Assembly (NCBI GenBank): GCA_951799425.1
Contig: OX637405.1
Location: 21,797,089-21,861,088 of the forward strand
DNA length: 64,000 nucleotides
Source of the DNA: Ilex aquifolium
Taxonomy: Eukaryota; Streptophyta; Magnoliopsida; Aquifoliales; Aquifoliaceae
Direction: 5' to 3'
This document shows, piece after piece, positions 20,892 through 32,800 of the stretch (positions are counted from its first letter, which is position 1; each line of letters opens with the position of its first letter). The position numbers and the translations under genes are program-made. The notes beneath the pieces are model-generated. The model was not told the origin of the DNA and searched no databases. It saw only the letters and a list, made by a program, of their open reading frames with translations.

Positions 20892-23800
20892 ATGAAGGTG
20901 ATAGAGAAGATCCGTGAGGCTGCGAAGGAGGACAAGGTGGTGTTCTCGTTCGAATTCTTCCCACCGAAGACCGAAGATGGTGTAGACAACCTATTCGACA
21001 GAATGGAGAGAATGGTGGCTCACGCCCCTGCGTTCTGCGACATCACTTGGGGCGCCGGTGGTTCCACCGCCGATCTGACACTGGAGATATCCAATCGTAT
21101 GCAGAACATAGTGTGCGTGGAGACAATGATGCATCTCACCTGCACCAACATGCCCGTGGAGAAGATCGACCACGCCCTCAACACCATCAAGTCCAATGGG
21201 ATTCAGAACGTCCTTGCACTCCGTGGCGACCCACCTCACGGACAGGACAAGTTTGTCCAGGTCGAGGGTGGCTTTGCTTGTGCTCTTGATCTGGTATGTT
21301 TGTTCCTATTTCTCTGCTTCTTGCATTACATAACTACGCTTAATAATTGGTTGGCTTCTGGTTGATTTATTTCCCCATCTGATCTGGATCTTATCGGATC
21401 TAAATTCATTATATCTCTGATTGCTGTTTTGGGTACTCTGTTGGAAACTACACTTGATCCTAGGAGTTATAGTCTACTACTACATATCTTAATTTGGTAT
21501 GTGTCAAATGTGTGTTATTGTAACAAGTAGCGGAAGAGTGGTATTGTAATACTTTTACTTGTTTAAATTACACGGAAAAATGGAGTGTGTTAATGTATCG
21601 ATAGGATTTAGGAATTACGATTGGAAATGCCATATTTAGTTTAGTGTTAGTGGTAAGCGGAGTTGGGTGGAGTCCAAAATCTAAGTTGAACTAGATTGTA
21701 ATCGAAGTAAATGAACATCTTGAATTTGAGTGTTCAATTTCCTCCTATGCTTTATTTTTGCTTCCAGAGTTACATAATGTGATCTCATCCTTCTTGCCTA
21801 CAACAAAGTGATATCGGGACAAAACAATATTGAAAGAATTCCAACACTCTATTTAGTACTTCTAAGATGATCCTTTGTTATGCTAATTATAGTTATTAGT
21901 ATCGTACGATACGTCACGATACACTTGAAAAACGATACTTATACGTGAAGATTCTGTTTTTTTTTTTTGAAATGACATCGTTTAATCCTATGACTTATTT
22001 TTAAATCACTAGCCAATGAAACAACGTTGTTTCAGTGGTAATGGTTTAAAAAAAATAATAAAGTCTATTGTTAATGTTGTTCAATTGAATTCAAAATTCC
22101 AGATTAATATTAATATTAAGATTGTTCAAGCAGTTGATGTAAGAAGTTTGAATTAGAGGTCTTTACATTTTGATATTACTGAACTATATTGGGAACTTAA
22201 ATAGTTGGTAGAATATTAATGAAATGTTATGTTATTATGAGTCTTATGACTTTTTTACAATGGTATATATAGATTTTATTAATAATTATTTAAAATTGCG
22301 CGTATCTTACGATATACGATACGATATATTATTTTTGAAAAACAATACGTCTTCCGATACACGATTTGACAACTATGGTCTGCAGGTGAAGCATATCCGC
22401 TCCAAATATGGGGACTACTTTGGCGTAACGGTTGCTGGTTATCCAGGTGTGGTTGCGAGCTTATTTGCTTTGTTTTTATTCTTTTTCCTCTTCTCATTTG
22501 GTATTTAGTGATAAATCGTTCTTCAGCATTTATGACAATAACTGTGGTTTTTAACCTTTCTCTACAGAGGCGCATCCTGATGTCATACAGAGTAATGGTT
22601 TGGCTACACCAGAGGCATACCGGAATGATCTTGCTTATCTCAAGAGAAAGGTTTTTATTGCTTTTATTTCCCACAATTATGTCCATTCTTTCAATATTTT
22701 ATTGGGTAATTATAGTCTTACTCCTTGATATTTTGAAATGGAAGGATAACCCCTTTAAGTTTTTGTCAGGTCTAAATATCTCAATTTTGTAGTTTTACCC
22801 TCATGCCTCATCCTTTTATAATATTATATTGTCAATATTTCAACACTATTTTATTTATTTTACTAATTTATATAAAAATAAAGAACAAACAATAAATTCA
22901 AAGAAATTTTTTATTTTTGTACTCGTGGTCAAAATGTCAAGAAAAGTGGTTTTATTTCCTTTGACAGTAGGCAGTTTATTTTTTTTAAGTTTTATTATAG
23001 TTTTGAATTATGGACTTAGTTGAAGAGATGGAGATAACAATCTTTTTTATTTTCTTATGTATAATAATCTTTAGCCTTTTATTCTATTTTATTTTTAATT
23101 TTTTTAAAATGGGCCAAGAAAGTTGATTTGAGGATAAAATTGACATTAGGGGGAGAATCTTTCATGATATCATCACTTTTATCCTGACACATGATGGTTG
23201 GGGTTGTGACCGAAACTAGAGGGGATAACCGTGATATTCCCTTCCAAGCTTGCCGCCCATAACATCTCAACCAGACCAAGATTAGTGTAATTTGTTTCAC
23301 TTGCAGCTATGTATGAGAATGAGTATAATGTCAGCACTAGTTCTTTTATTATGAAACCATTTTGCCAAAAACTCACCCCCAACACCCAATTGATGTAATA
23401 ATTTTTTTTTAAAAAAATTTGTTGTGTGGAACATTGCAAGAAAATGACACTAATTGTTTTTTTTTTAAACTTAGTTGCTTATAGTAAATATTTTCTATGG
23501 CGGATATTTATGAAAGTGGCCATGAATTGTTGAAGATTGTTGCGAAAAGTCGTGACCATTATAGACTTGTGAAATGTCATAGTTTCATATCTTTTCTACA
23601 TGATCATGTAATCTGATCAATCATATCATGGGTCATTGCCTACTATGGTTGTAAAATGCGCAGCTCACAACCGCTAGGTTCTGTGTTGGAAAATGAAGGC
23701 AACCTCTTTGTGCAGATGATGCCAAATGTAACGTACTTGAGCCACACCTCATGATAATAGGACCAAGATTGAAGAATATGACCTATACCGTAAAGTATAA

Positions 23801-26800
23801 TTTCAAATAGCAATTTTTTTAGTCAATCACTTATAATGATGTTTTGAAGTTATAAGTAATGACCAGAATGTAGTTCTAATCTAAGAACTGTTTTGCTTCC
23901 AAAAGGATTCTGAGGAAATGACTAACATGCTAGTGTAAAAGCCGAACAAACATTTGCATATAACAAATATTGATGTTTCTTTCAGCCATTTATTATCAGA
24001 GCCTGCATAATTTAAATGTATATTTTTGTTTTTCTTTCCTCCTTGTCTTCCTTTTTCCCTTCAAATCAGTATGGTTGTATTTGTTTTGTTTGTGTGGCAT
24101 ATGAAGGACAAATAATGGCTCAACTAATGGTGTCTTTATTTTATAGGTTGATGCTGGAGCAGATCTTATTGTCACTCAACTTTTCTATGATACAGATATG
24201 TTCCTCAAATTTGTGAATGACTGTCGTGAACTTGGAATATCTTGTCCCATTGTTCCGGGCATTATGCCCATAAACAACTATAAGGGCTTCCTCCGCATGA
24301 CTGGTTTTTGCAAAACAAAGGTATGCCATCTTCAGGCATTGACCATTTAATAGGAAACATTCAGGACTATTATCATTCTCGTTGCATTCTTCTTGATATG
24401 TGGAATTTTACAATTTTTTACTAAAAGGGTTTATGAATGCTCTGTGACCCATGTAGTTCTGTGATTGTATCACACCTTTATACTGAGAGTGCTTAATTCT
24501 ATTTTTGATGGGAAATATAACTTTGTTAAGATTCTTGGTTTCCTTCTAATGCATAATAATCCTTGGTAGGAGAAAATTTTGGTCAGAAACAGCTTGGAAA
24601 TGCTGGGGATAAGTAAACAAAAGCAAAAAAAAAATATTGATCTATTGAGATCAACTTTCCAAAATACTTTGCCTGCATGCGGTAATTATGTTTTCATTTG
24701 AACAGTACCACATCTGGTCAAATGAATGTGGTCAGTTTTGTAGATCCTCTTGTTTTGCGTCTTCCCAAATGACCCACTGTATGAGAATCGTTTGCTTGTA
24801 TTTGAACCTGTTCATGTCCCCAAGGGTCTTGGATCCCAACCTCCAAGAACCTGCTACTAGCGTTTCCAATGCGGTGACCAGTTAATTGCATCACTTTTGC
24901 CTCTTTTACCAACCACTTCTAGCACCTCTATCACAAGAATCTGATTATCATCAACTTGCCACCATCTGTGCCACCTTGTACCAACTTTAGCTTTTCAGAC
25001 CACCTCCTCATGATAATTTATGAACTGTTAATTTTGGGGAGCATATTGATATGTATTTGAGTATAAATATGAACAAAAAATTGAAGGATGAGACTGAAAT
25101 TGTGAGGATTCATCTAGGAGACTGATGTTTATGCTCTCCAAATATAAATTTTGTCATTGCTTGCATAGGCAGTTCATGAGTTGATCCCAACTGAAATTTA
25201 GAGTTCCCTGTTCTGGCCAAAGATTTCTTAAAAGTTAAATGCACCAACTTATAGAAACTGTATATATAAATTTGTCTTCAAGCTCCTTTTTTGACACCCC
25301 AAAATCTGGCAATTCATAATCATATGAATTTTTTATATCCTTTACTCATGTCTGTGGTTGTGCAACGGCGGTTAATTTTTTTTGGACTTTTCTTGGTTAG
25401 TTTGATACAATCAGTAAACACTGGGAGAAGCAAATTAGTAAAAATCTGATATTGAGTTGAACTTGAACGCAAATATTTTGGTTTCTTCCCAAAAAATGTG
25501 TAAAACTTTGTGTTTATGATTATGCATTGGGATTGATAGCATGTGACATATTGAAGATCGTTCAGGTCTAGCTGCTCTCTACATCTTATGTAATTTGTAT
25601 TTAATGCCCTATTGTAGGTACCATCTGAGATTACTGCTGCCTTGGAGCCCATCAAGGATAATGAAGAAGCTGTCAGAGCCTATGGAGTTCACCTTGGAAC
25701 TGAAATGTGCAAGAAGATTTTGGCTAGTGGGATTAAGACATTGCATCTTTATACGTTAAACATGGAGAAATCAGCATTGGCAATATTAATGGTTGGTTCT
25801 CCTATCATATTTTAATAAAAAACTATGTGGTATAAAAAATCATTGGTTTTTTTGAATAGATGCCTATATTTGAAGTTGAAGCTTATGATAGACATGCATT
25901 TGCAGAATCTTGGACTAATCGAAGAGGCTAAAATTTCAAGGTCCTTCCCCTGGAGACGGCCTACAAATGTTAATCGTGTTAAAGAAGATGTTCGACCAAT
26001 ATTCTGGTATGCATTGTAGATGGAAGTTGAATATTATATTTCACTTTTTTTGGCATTAGTGATGCACAGCATTGTGTGAAATCTCTGGTAGAATCTCAAG
26101 ATTGCGTGTTGGCCAACAATGGCAGGGCAAATCGTCCCAAAAGCTACATAGCAAGGACTATAGGTTGGGAGCAATACCCACATGGACGATGGAGCGATTC
26201 TCGTAATGCATCATATGGAACACTATCTGACTATCAGGTAAATATGAATTGTCATATTCAAGCCTTTAAAGTTGGCACTTCCTTAATGAGTATAATTAGC
26301 TTATGCTTAAAGGAGTGTTTGTTAACCCAAATTCAGCCCTTAAAATGAAAGTATTCGGCACTTATTAATTAAGTCTGTTTGATAACCAAAATTTAAAATC
26401 TCTTAATATGTTAAGTGCTCATTAAAAATAGACTAAAATATTAAATAGGATATCTCTTACTTAATTTTGAAAGCTAAAAGTGCTCAAGAGGAACATCATT
26501 TATAATTTTTTTCATATGACAATTTTATCCTAAAATGTTTCACAATTCTATTAAAACTCTAATGATCTTTTCTCCTAAACCCTCCAATTTCCCTAATTTT
26601 CACTCTCTGTCAAACAAGTATGTTTTTCTTCTTCTCACACACTTGCACACATAATCACACACACACACACACACACACAGAGGCTATATAAACACAAAAA
26701 TAGATCACACAAACACACATGTATAATGCAACACACACACAGATCAAACACACACAAAGAAGACCCACACACACACACAATCACATGCAAACACACACAC

Positions 26801-29800
26801 AGAGAGATTAACACAACAATTTTTTAATGTGGGCAAATTTTTGAATTAGATTTAGGATCCTATTCAAATTAAAAAAATAAAGTCCCTCAAAGAATCCTAT
26901 TAAAATTTTATCAAAGTTTTCAAATTAGATTCCTTCGAGTAAAAAAAGATCAAAATTCATTCAGACTCCAAACATTGGCAAACCCATTCATAAGCAACCA
27001 TAATATTTTATTTTGTTTATAATCCCAGCTGATATGTGGAAAGACTACAATACTGAAAAAAAAATACCATATCGAGAGTTACAATTAAATAGTTACTTAT
27101 TATAATTTATTTGGTGTGAAGTTATTATGACTAAAAAATGTCAGATAGAATTCATGACAATTGACAACTTTTAAGTGATCAATTTAACTTGAGTTAATTT
27201 TATTATCATGTTTCTTAAATATAGACTACAATGTAATAATAGTGATTATAATTTATGAATTACTTGATATGTCATTTTTTTTATTAGATAAATGCATGTT
27301 TCATAAATAATTTCAAACTAATGAGTAGAGGGGTAAACCTATAAACTAATTTATTTTCAAACATTAGCTCGATACACTTATCAAATGATCTGATTCAATT
27401 CAATACTCAGCTTTCGATTTTATCAAACAACACCTAAGTGTGTTTAATATGTCACTAGCACTGTTTTACCTACTTTGTTGTCTCGTCTCATTGGCATGCT
27501 GAGTAGGCTTCCATGTTCTGTTTTGTAGTTTGTATCTCAGCATCTTTTACTTGCTCTTAGTGTTGTTGGAGATAATCATTTTTTGCTTGCTTCAAGTTTT
27601 TTATGAAGGTTTTACCATCTATTAAGTTAGGAAGAATTCCTTTGCAGAAGCCGAAACTACTCTATCCGATAGAGTTTGCTTGTCAAGTATACTTTATTGA
27701 TGCTTGAGAGTTGGTGGACGTCATTCACAAAAAGCATGTATGTATATGTCTGTTAAAGAGGAGAATGAAATAATGGAAAAGAAATTAAGTAACGGAAGGT
27801 ATATTCAAGATTTGGCGAAAAATAAGAAAAGCAGAAAACTAGACAAAAAGCTATTAAAGCAATCCAAAATCTACACAATTCAACTCAACAAAAAATTCCC
27901 TAACTATTTAGAGTTGCTTAGATGAGTCATGGTATGTCGTCATGGGACCATAACAATCCATAATCTCCCTACAAATTAACAAATGTGTCATAAGAACATG
28001 ACTCATTGGGAGCCAAAATTGAATGAAGCTCAAGAACATTCTCTTTCTTTAAAACGTAGCCTTCAGCAAGTCATAGCCCAAAAACCCATCTCCTTGTGAT
28101 GTGAAGCATGAGTGGCCATGGAGGCCTAGAGTGGATCCAAATGTGTTGTCACATGTTTTTATGTTTAATGATTTACTTAGTGGAAGCATATGTGACTACA
28201 TCTTATTGACCTTTAAGAATAGTATAATAATGTGTGAATATCCTGTATAGTCACATTTGACTAGAGCAACACCTACCCATATCTCATAAACAAACAACAT
28301 AGTTGTTACAATTCATTGTGTGCAACGATCATTTATACGATATGTAGCCTTCTATATACACAAAAGTAAGTTTCCAAAAGTTACATTCACAACTTCTATG
28401 CTTAACCACCGAAATGTTGTCTTATAATACATGAAACCTTCTCCTGTAGTCTCCTTCTATGCCTTGTAATAGTTTTCAAGAAAAAATTGAACGTTTCCAC
28501 GGATATCAAAATTCCTATCAAATATGCTTTTCACAATAAGTTTATGAATGCAATGTCAAATATATCATCAATCACATATTATGTCACCTCGCCGTTCTCA
28601 ATTTGAGTCTCCCGGCTTAGGGTCCATCGGTTTGGATCTATACTGGATTTGATTCTCCCAGCCGGAGCCTTTTTTGATTTTGACATATAATATAGTCCAA
28701 GTCCTTTGATAATCCATGGGCATTAAAATGTAGTAGTCAACACATAAACTCTCAAATTTGCATGTAGTAGCATTTAAATAAGACAAATATAAAAATCTCA
28801 TTCCAAGTACCTTAGCTTTTAACCGCACTTCATAACTCTTGATTCCCTCTAACAAGCCTACACTATTTGGTACACATTACTTTCATCACATAACACATTG
28901 TAGCACTTCTTACATTCTCTCATTTCATAAGTACTTAATGTTATTGTTGATCCCTAATGATCATTATTACGTACTTTTTGCAATTGCTCATTCTTTGCTC
29001 TTCAAGTAATAGGAAAACAACAATTTCAGTCCTTCTAAATCTCTTTGGCCTGTACCTCCAGTGTTTCCCTTTCTGTCTCATTTAAATCTTCAACTGATGC
29101 ATTCATTTCATAATCCGTCAAATTAGCCTGTTATAGATAAAAAACTTCATAACCAAAGTTGTACAAACTTAAACTTCACAAGACCATTGGCAAATAGAAG
29201 TAGACTTAAAGAACTTTATATTTGTTCAAAACAATTTATCAAACTAAACCTTAGTGGTAGATTTTCAAGTTTCAGCAGATTAGGGTCCACTTTAGAAATT
29301 CACCAAAATTGGTGTTTTCATCCTTTTTGCATCAAGCCAAAAGCCATAAGAACTTTTTACTACTCTACTCCAAACCAGGAAAGTTTAAGAATCATAAACC
29401 AAGTGTAACTCATAGAAATTATCCCAAACCACTTGCTCTATAGAATTTCCAGGATCTTCGGAAGTGTTTAAACTTCATTATTAGCAACTTACTAGTTTGT
29501 GTGAGTGATATTGAAGTTCATATCATATGAAATGCCTCTAGAGTTCATAAAATTAGAGTAACACATAATTTCTTTGTTAATTCTCGTCTCTTGATTGTAA
29601 GAAATTTGTTTCTTTCTTATTAAATTGAAGAATACACACTTAAGATCAAGAATTGTGTCGTTGAGATTTATTCCAAGCCCTAGGTCCCTTCCTTAGATTT
29701 CTTCTCATTTCCTTTCTTTTTCTCTTCTTTTTTTTTACTCTTCTCTCATTCTCTACACAAGCACCACCTTTCTATTTCTTTTAATTACAATATACATATA

Positions 29801-32800
29801 TAATTACAATATATACATATATAGATGGGACACTTGTCTTTCTTAGAGCTTTCTTTCTGTTAGAAGTGTCTTTAGTTTACCCAATTTTCTCTAGCACTTT
29901 CTCCCTCTTATTGATGATTTATTCTTGGGGTACTAGGTTAGTCTTTTTTTGTGGTTTCTATTAGCTTCAGCTGTTTCCTTTCATTTTTGGGATGAAGGCT
30001 GACAAGTGTACGAATGAAATACACAAGCACACACCTCTTAGAGAAGTCAACAATTTTGGCTTGATTAGCTAGGCTAATCTCTTGACTAGACAATGTCCAA
30101 CTTGATTAACTTAAGCCATCTGATTAGGATTGTTAATCAAGTAGTAACTTCGACTGAATTGTCCTTTATTAAGTCTTGATCTTACATTAAGCATACTTGG
30201 TTAACTTAATTTTTGGTATATATTTCCCTATCAAAGTTAATGAATAAGAGTATATAAGAAAAAGTGTAAAGCACAAAGGACTATCAAAATATCATAATAT
30301 GCATAGTGATAAAATATATCGTTATTAAGGGTTATCACACATTCAAACAAGCATCTTTATATTAGTTTCAAATATACCCTAAAGGCACAACAGTTATGTG
30401 ATCGATCACAACTCTTTTACCTTCCACAGTACACAATTACCCCTTAGCCTTCCAAAGCCTCGATTATTGATCTAGAGAAAATTAGCATTCCTTACAACAA
30501 ATTAGTGCAATAATAAATGATTTGTTATCCATTCAGGCAAACTTTGACTTTTAAGCTCCAAAAGCTTAATTTTTTATGGTGTTTATTGCCATTCAAAGAA
30601 ATCCACCTTGCAAGGTTTTTAAGCCTTACAGAACAATCCTCTGCTAAATCTATAAAAAAGGTGGTGTCCTACAACCTCTTTTGGAGGCCTTCAATCTTGT
30701 AAACACCCCCCCCCCCCCCCCCCCCCACCAAAACCCCTAACACCCAAAACACACACAAACAAACAAAAATGAACCTCTTGCAAGAATCCCTAAAATAAAT
30801 CCATAATACTCATAATCTTTATCATGAAACACTAACATACTCAAAAAATAAAGTTTGCAATTCTATTGAAGTGCTATGAAAAATTGGAATTTTGAAGATA
30901 ATTCCATATTTTCCTATATACTCGTTTCCTTATTGCCCACCCCTTCCTCCTAATAGTTGTAGCAAAGCTCTCTCCCTCTCCCTCTCCCTCACCCATCTTT
31001 TGTGTATCTTTGTTCTTCCTTCTCATTTGGCTCTTTAATCTAGCTTAATTTTTTCGTCTTTCCTCACTCCAGATTGTTAAAGTTCTTATTTCGTTACTTA
31101 AAATCTTCCTCAAGCAAGCATCTTAAACCTTCAAGCCTAGGGGCGGTTTGGTGTATCTTCAATCCTATAGCGTATCTTGAAATGAACCCTCTTCTTCGTG
31201 CCTTCGTCCTTCAGCCACATTTTAGAGGTTGACAAGCTTTTTCGTCACTGGAAGCCTATGTTCTCTAATAAAGTATGTATATCATATGAAACTGTCTCAA
31301 GATAAAAAATTACTCTTATAGCCAAGAATGCTTTCCTCCATTCTTGAGATTCTCAATATAGCTCAGACATACATAGGCGGAGAATCTTGGTTGTTTGACT
31401 AAATTTAGCTCCTTCCTACCAAAGAAAGATTTGTCAGATCTATCAAATTCTAGTTATTAGGAGTTTTTTTTTTTTTTAAGAAATGAGAGCTTTTATTAAG
31501 TGGAGAAAAAGTACAAGGATGGTGGACAAGAAATCCAATCAAAAATACATTAAGGACTATACAAACATAAATTACACTTGAAAACCAATCCCCTCAATCC
31601 CTTAACTACATGTCACACTAGATTTTTGATTGGTCAAAAGTAGAGTAGTATTACCTTTCTTCCAAAGAAATTCTACATACTTAGATTTGACCCCAAAAAA
31701 ATTTGAATTCTATCTCTTAACTCACCTTAACACGAATGTAGCACAACCACGTAAAATCACCAACTCCACCAAAACCTGAAACTGCCTATGCCACCACAAC
31801 CTACGATGGCAAAGCGTATCGCCGCTTTCGTCACCACCACCACCACCACCACCACATTCTCAGTCCAACTGAAACCCGTTAAATTGGATTTCTTTCTGCT
31901 TTCTAAGTCCATCATTGTTTACCAATTACTTTAGTCGGCAAACCCCCGTGGCCACCACCTCTTTGGCATCTTCATTGCTTCTACCAAGAATCCCTATGAT
32001 ATTGATATATATATATTGCACCATGTGCTTTACACGTACAAATTTTCGTTAAAACATTTTATAAAATACATAAAAAAATTAATTATGTAGATAAATTAGA
32101 TATTATCTCATGTTTATTATACTTAAATTATTTGTATTCTCTTCATAACTGTAAACATCAAAGGGACTCATTTTCTATGATTTTTTCATTCAAACTACCA
32201 AGTAGTAAGGGTTATAGATTTTTCTTTTTCTGATGATGATTTTTTTTTGTCTTTCTTGTTTTTGCTTTGTGCCTTAGTAATTTTTCACCAAATTATTTAG
32301 ATTGTAGAGAATTGAAAAAGATACATATATCGGTTTTTGGGCATTGGAGATTATATTGTATCAATAGAGTTGTCGACGTGTATTAATATTGGGGTTTTGA
32401 GAAAAAATAATAATGTTGTTTTTATATATCATATTAAGCGTAACCAAACCATTCAAAAGTTTTGCATGATATGTTAGAGATTAGTTTGTTATTTAAATAC
32501 TGAAAGATATAATGGTAATTTGTATATGAAAATACAAATGGACGTGTTGGCCTTGATAGTTTCTTATTAGGGCAAATAGTAAATCAAAAGTTTTTCATGT
32601 TAAGGCACTTTTGATAGTAGTATAGATATAAATGTTATATAATTCAAGTGCTGCCAGCACCTATCAAAATGCATCTCTGCCACCGCCACAGCCCTTGCTC
32701 TAAGCCTCTAAATTGCGCCCACCATAGTTATCAAAATCATACGATTCAGTTCGATACAGGTACAAAACAATTCGTATCTTATATGAGAATTGTTTGAGTT

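Noticed and set aside
27704..27925. 73-codon Lys-rich frame in MTHFR intron 7
   Set aside because: AT-rich composition explains it; no motif, no splice context, and it lies in a transposon-rich intron.
30706..30726. 21-C run as a functional i-motif or splice regulator
   Set aside because: A single homopolymer without a partner or conservation, and its length is error-prone.
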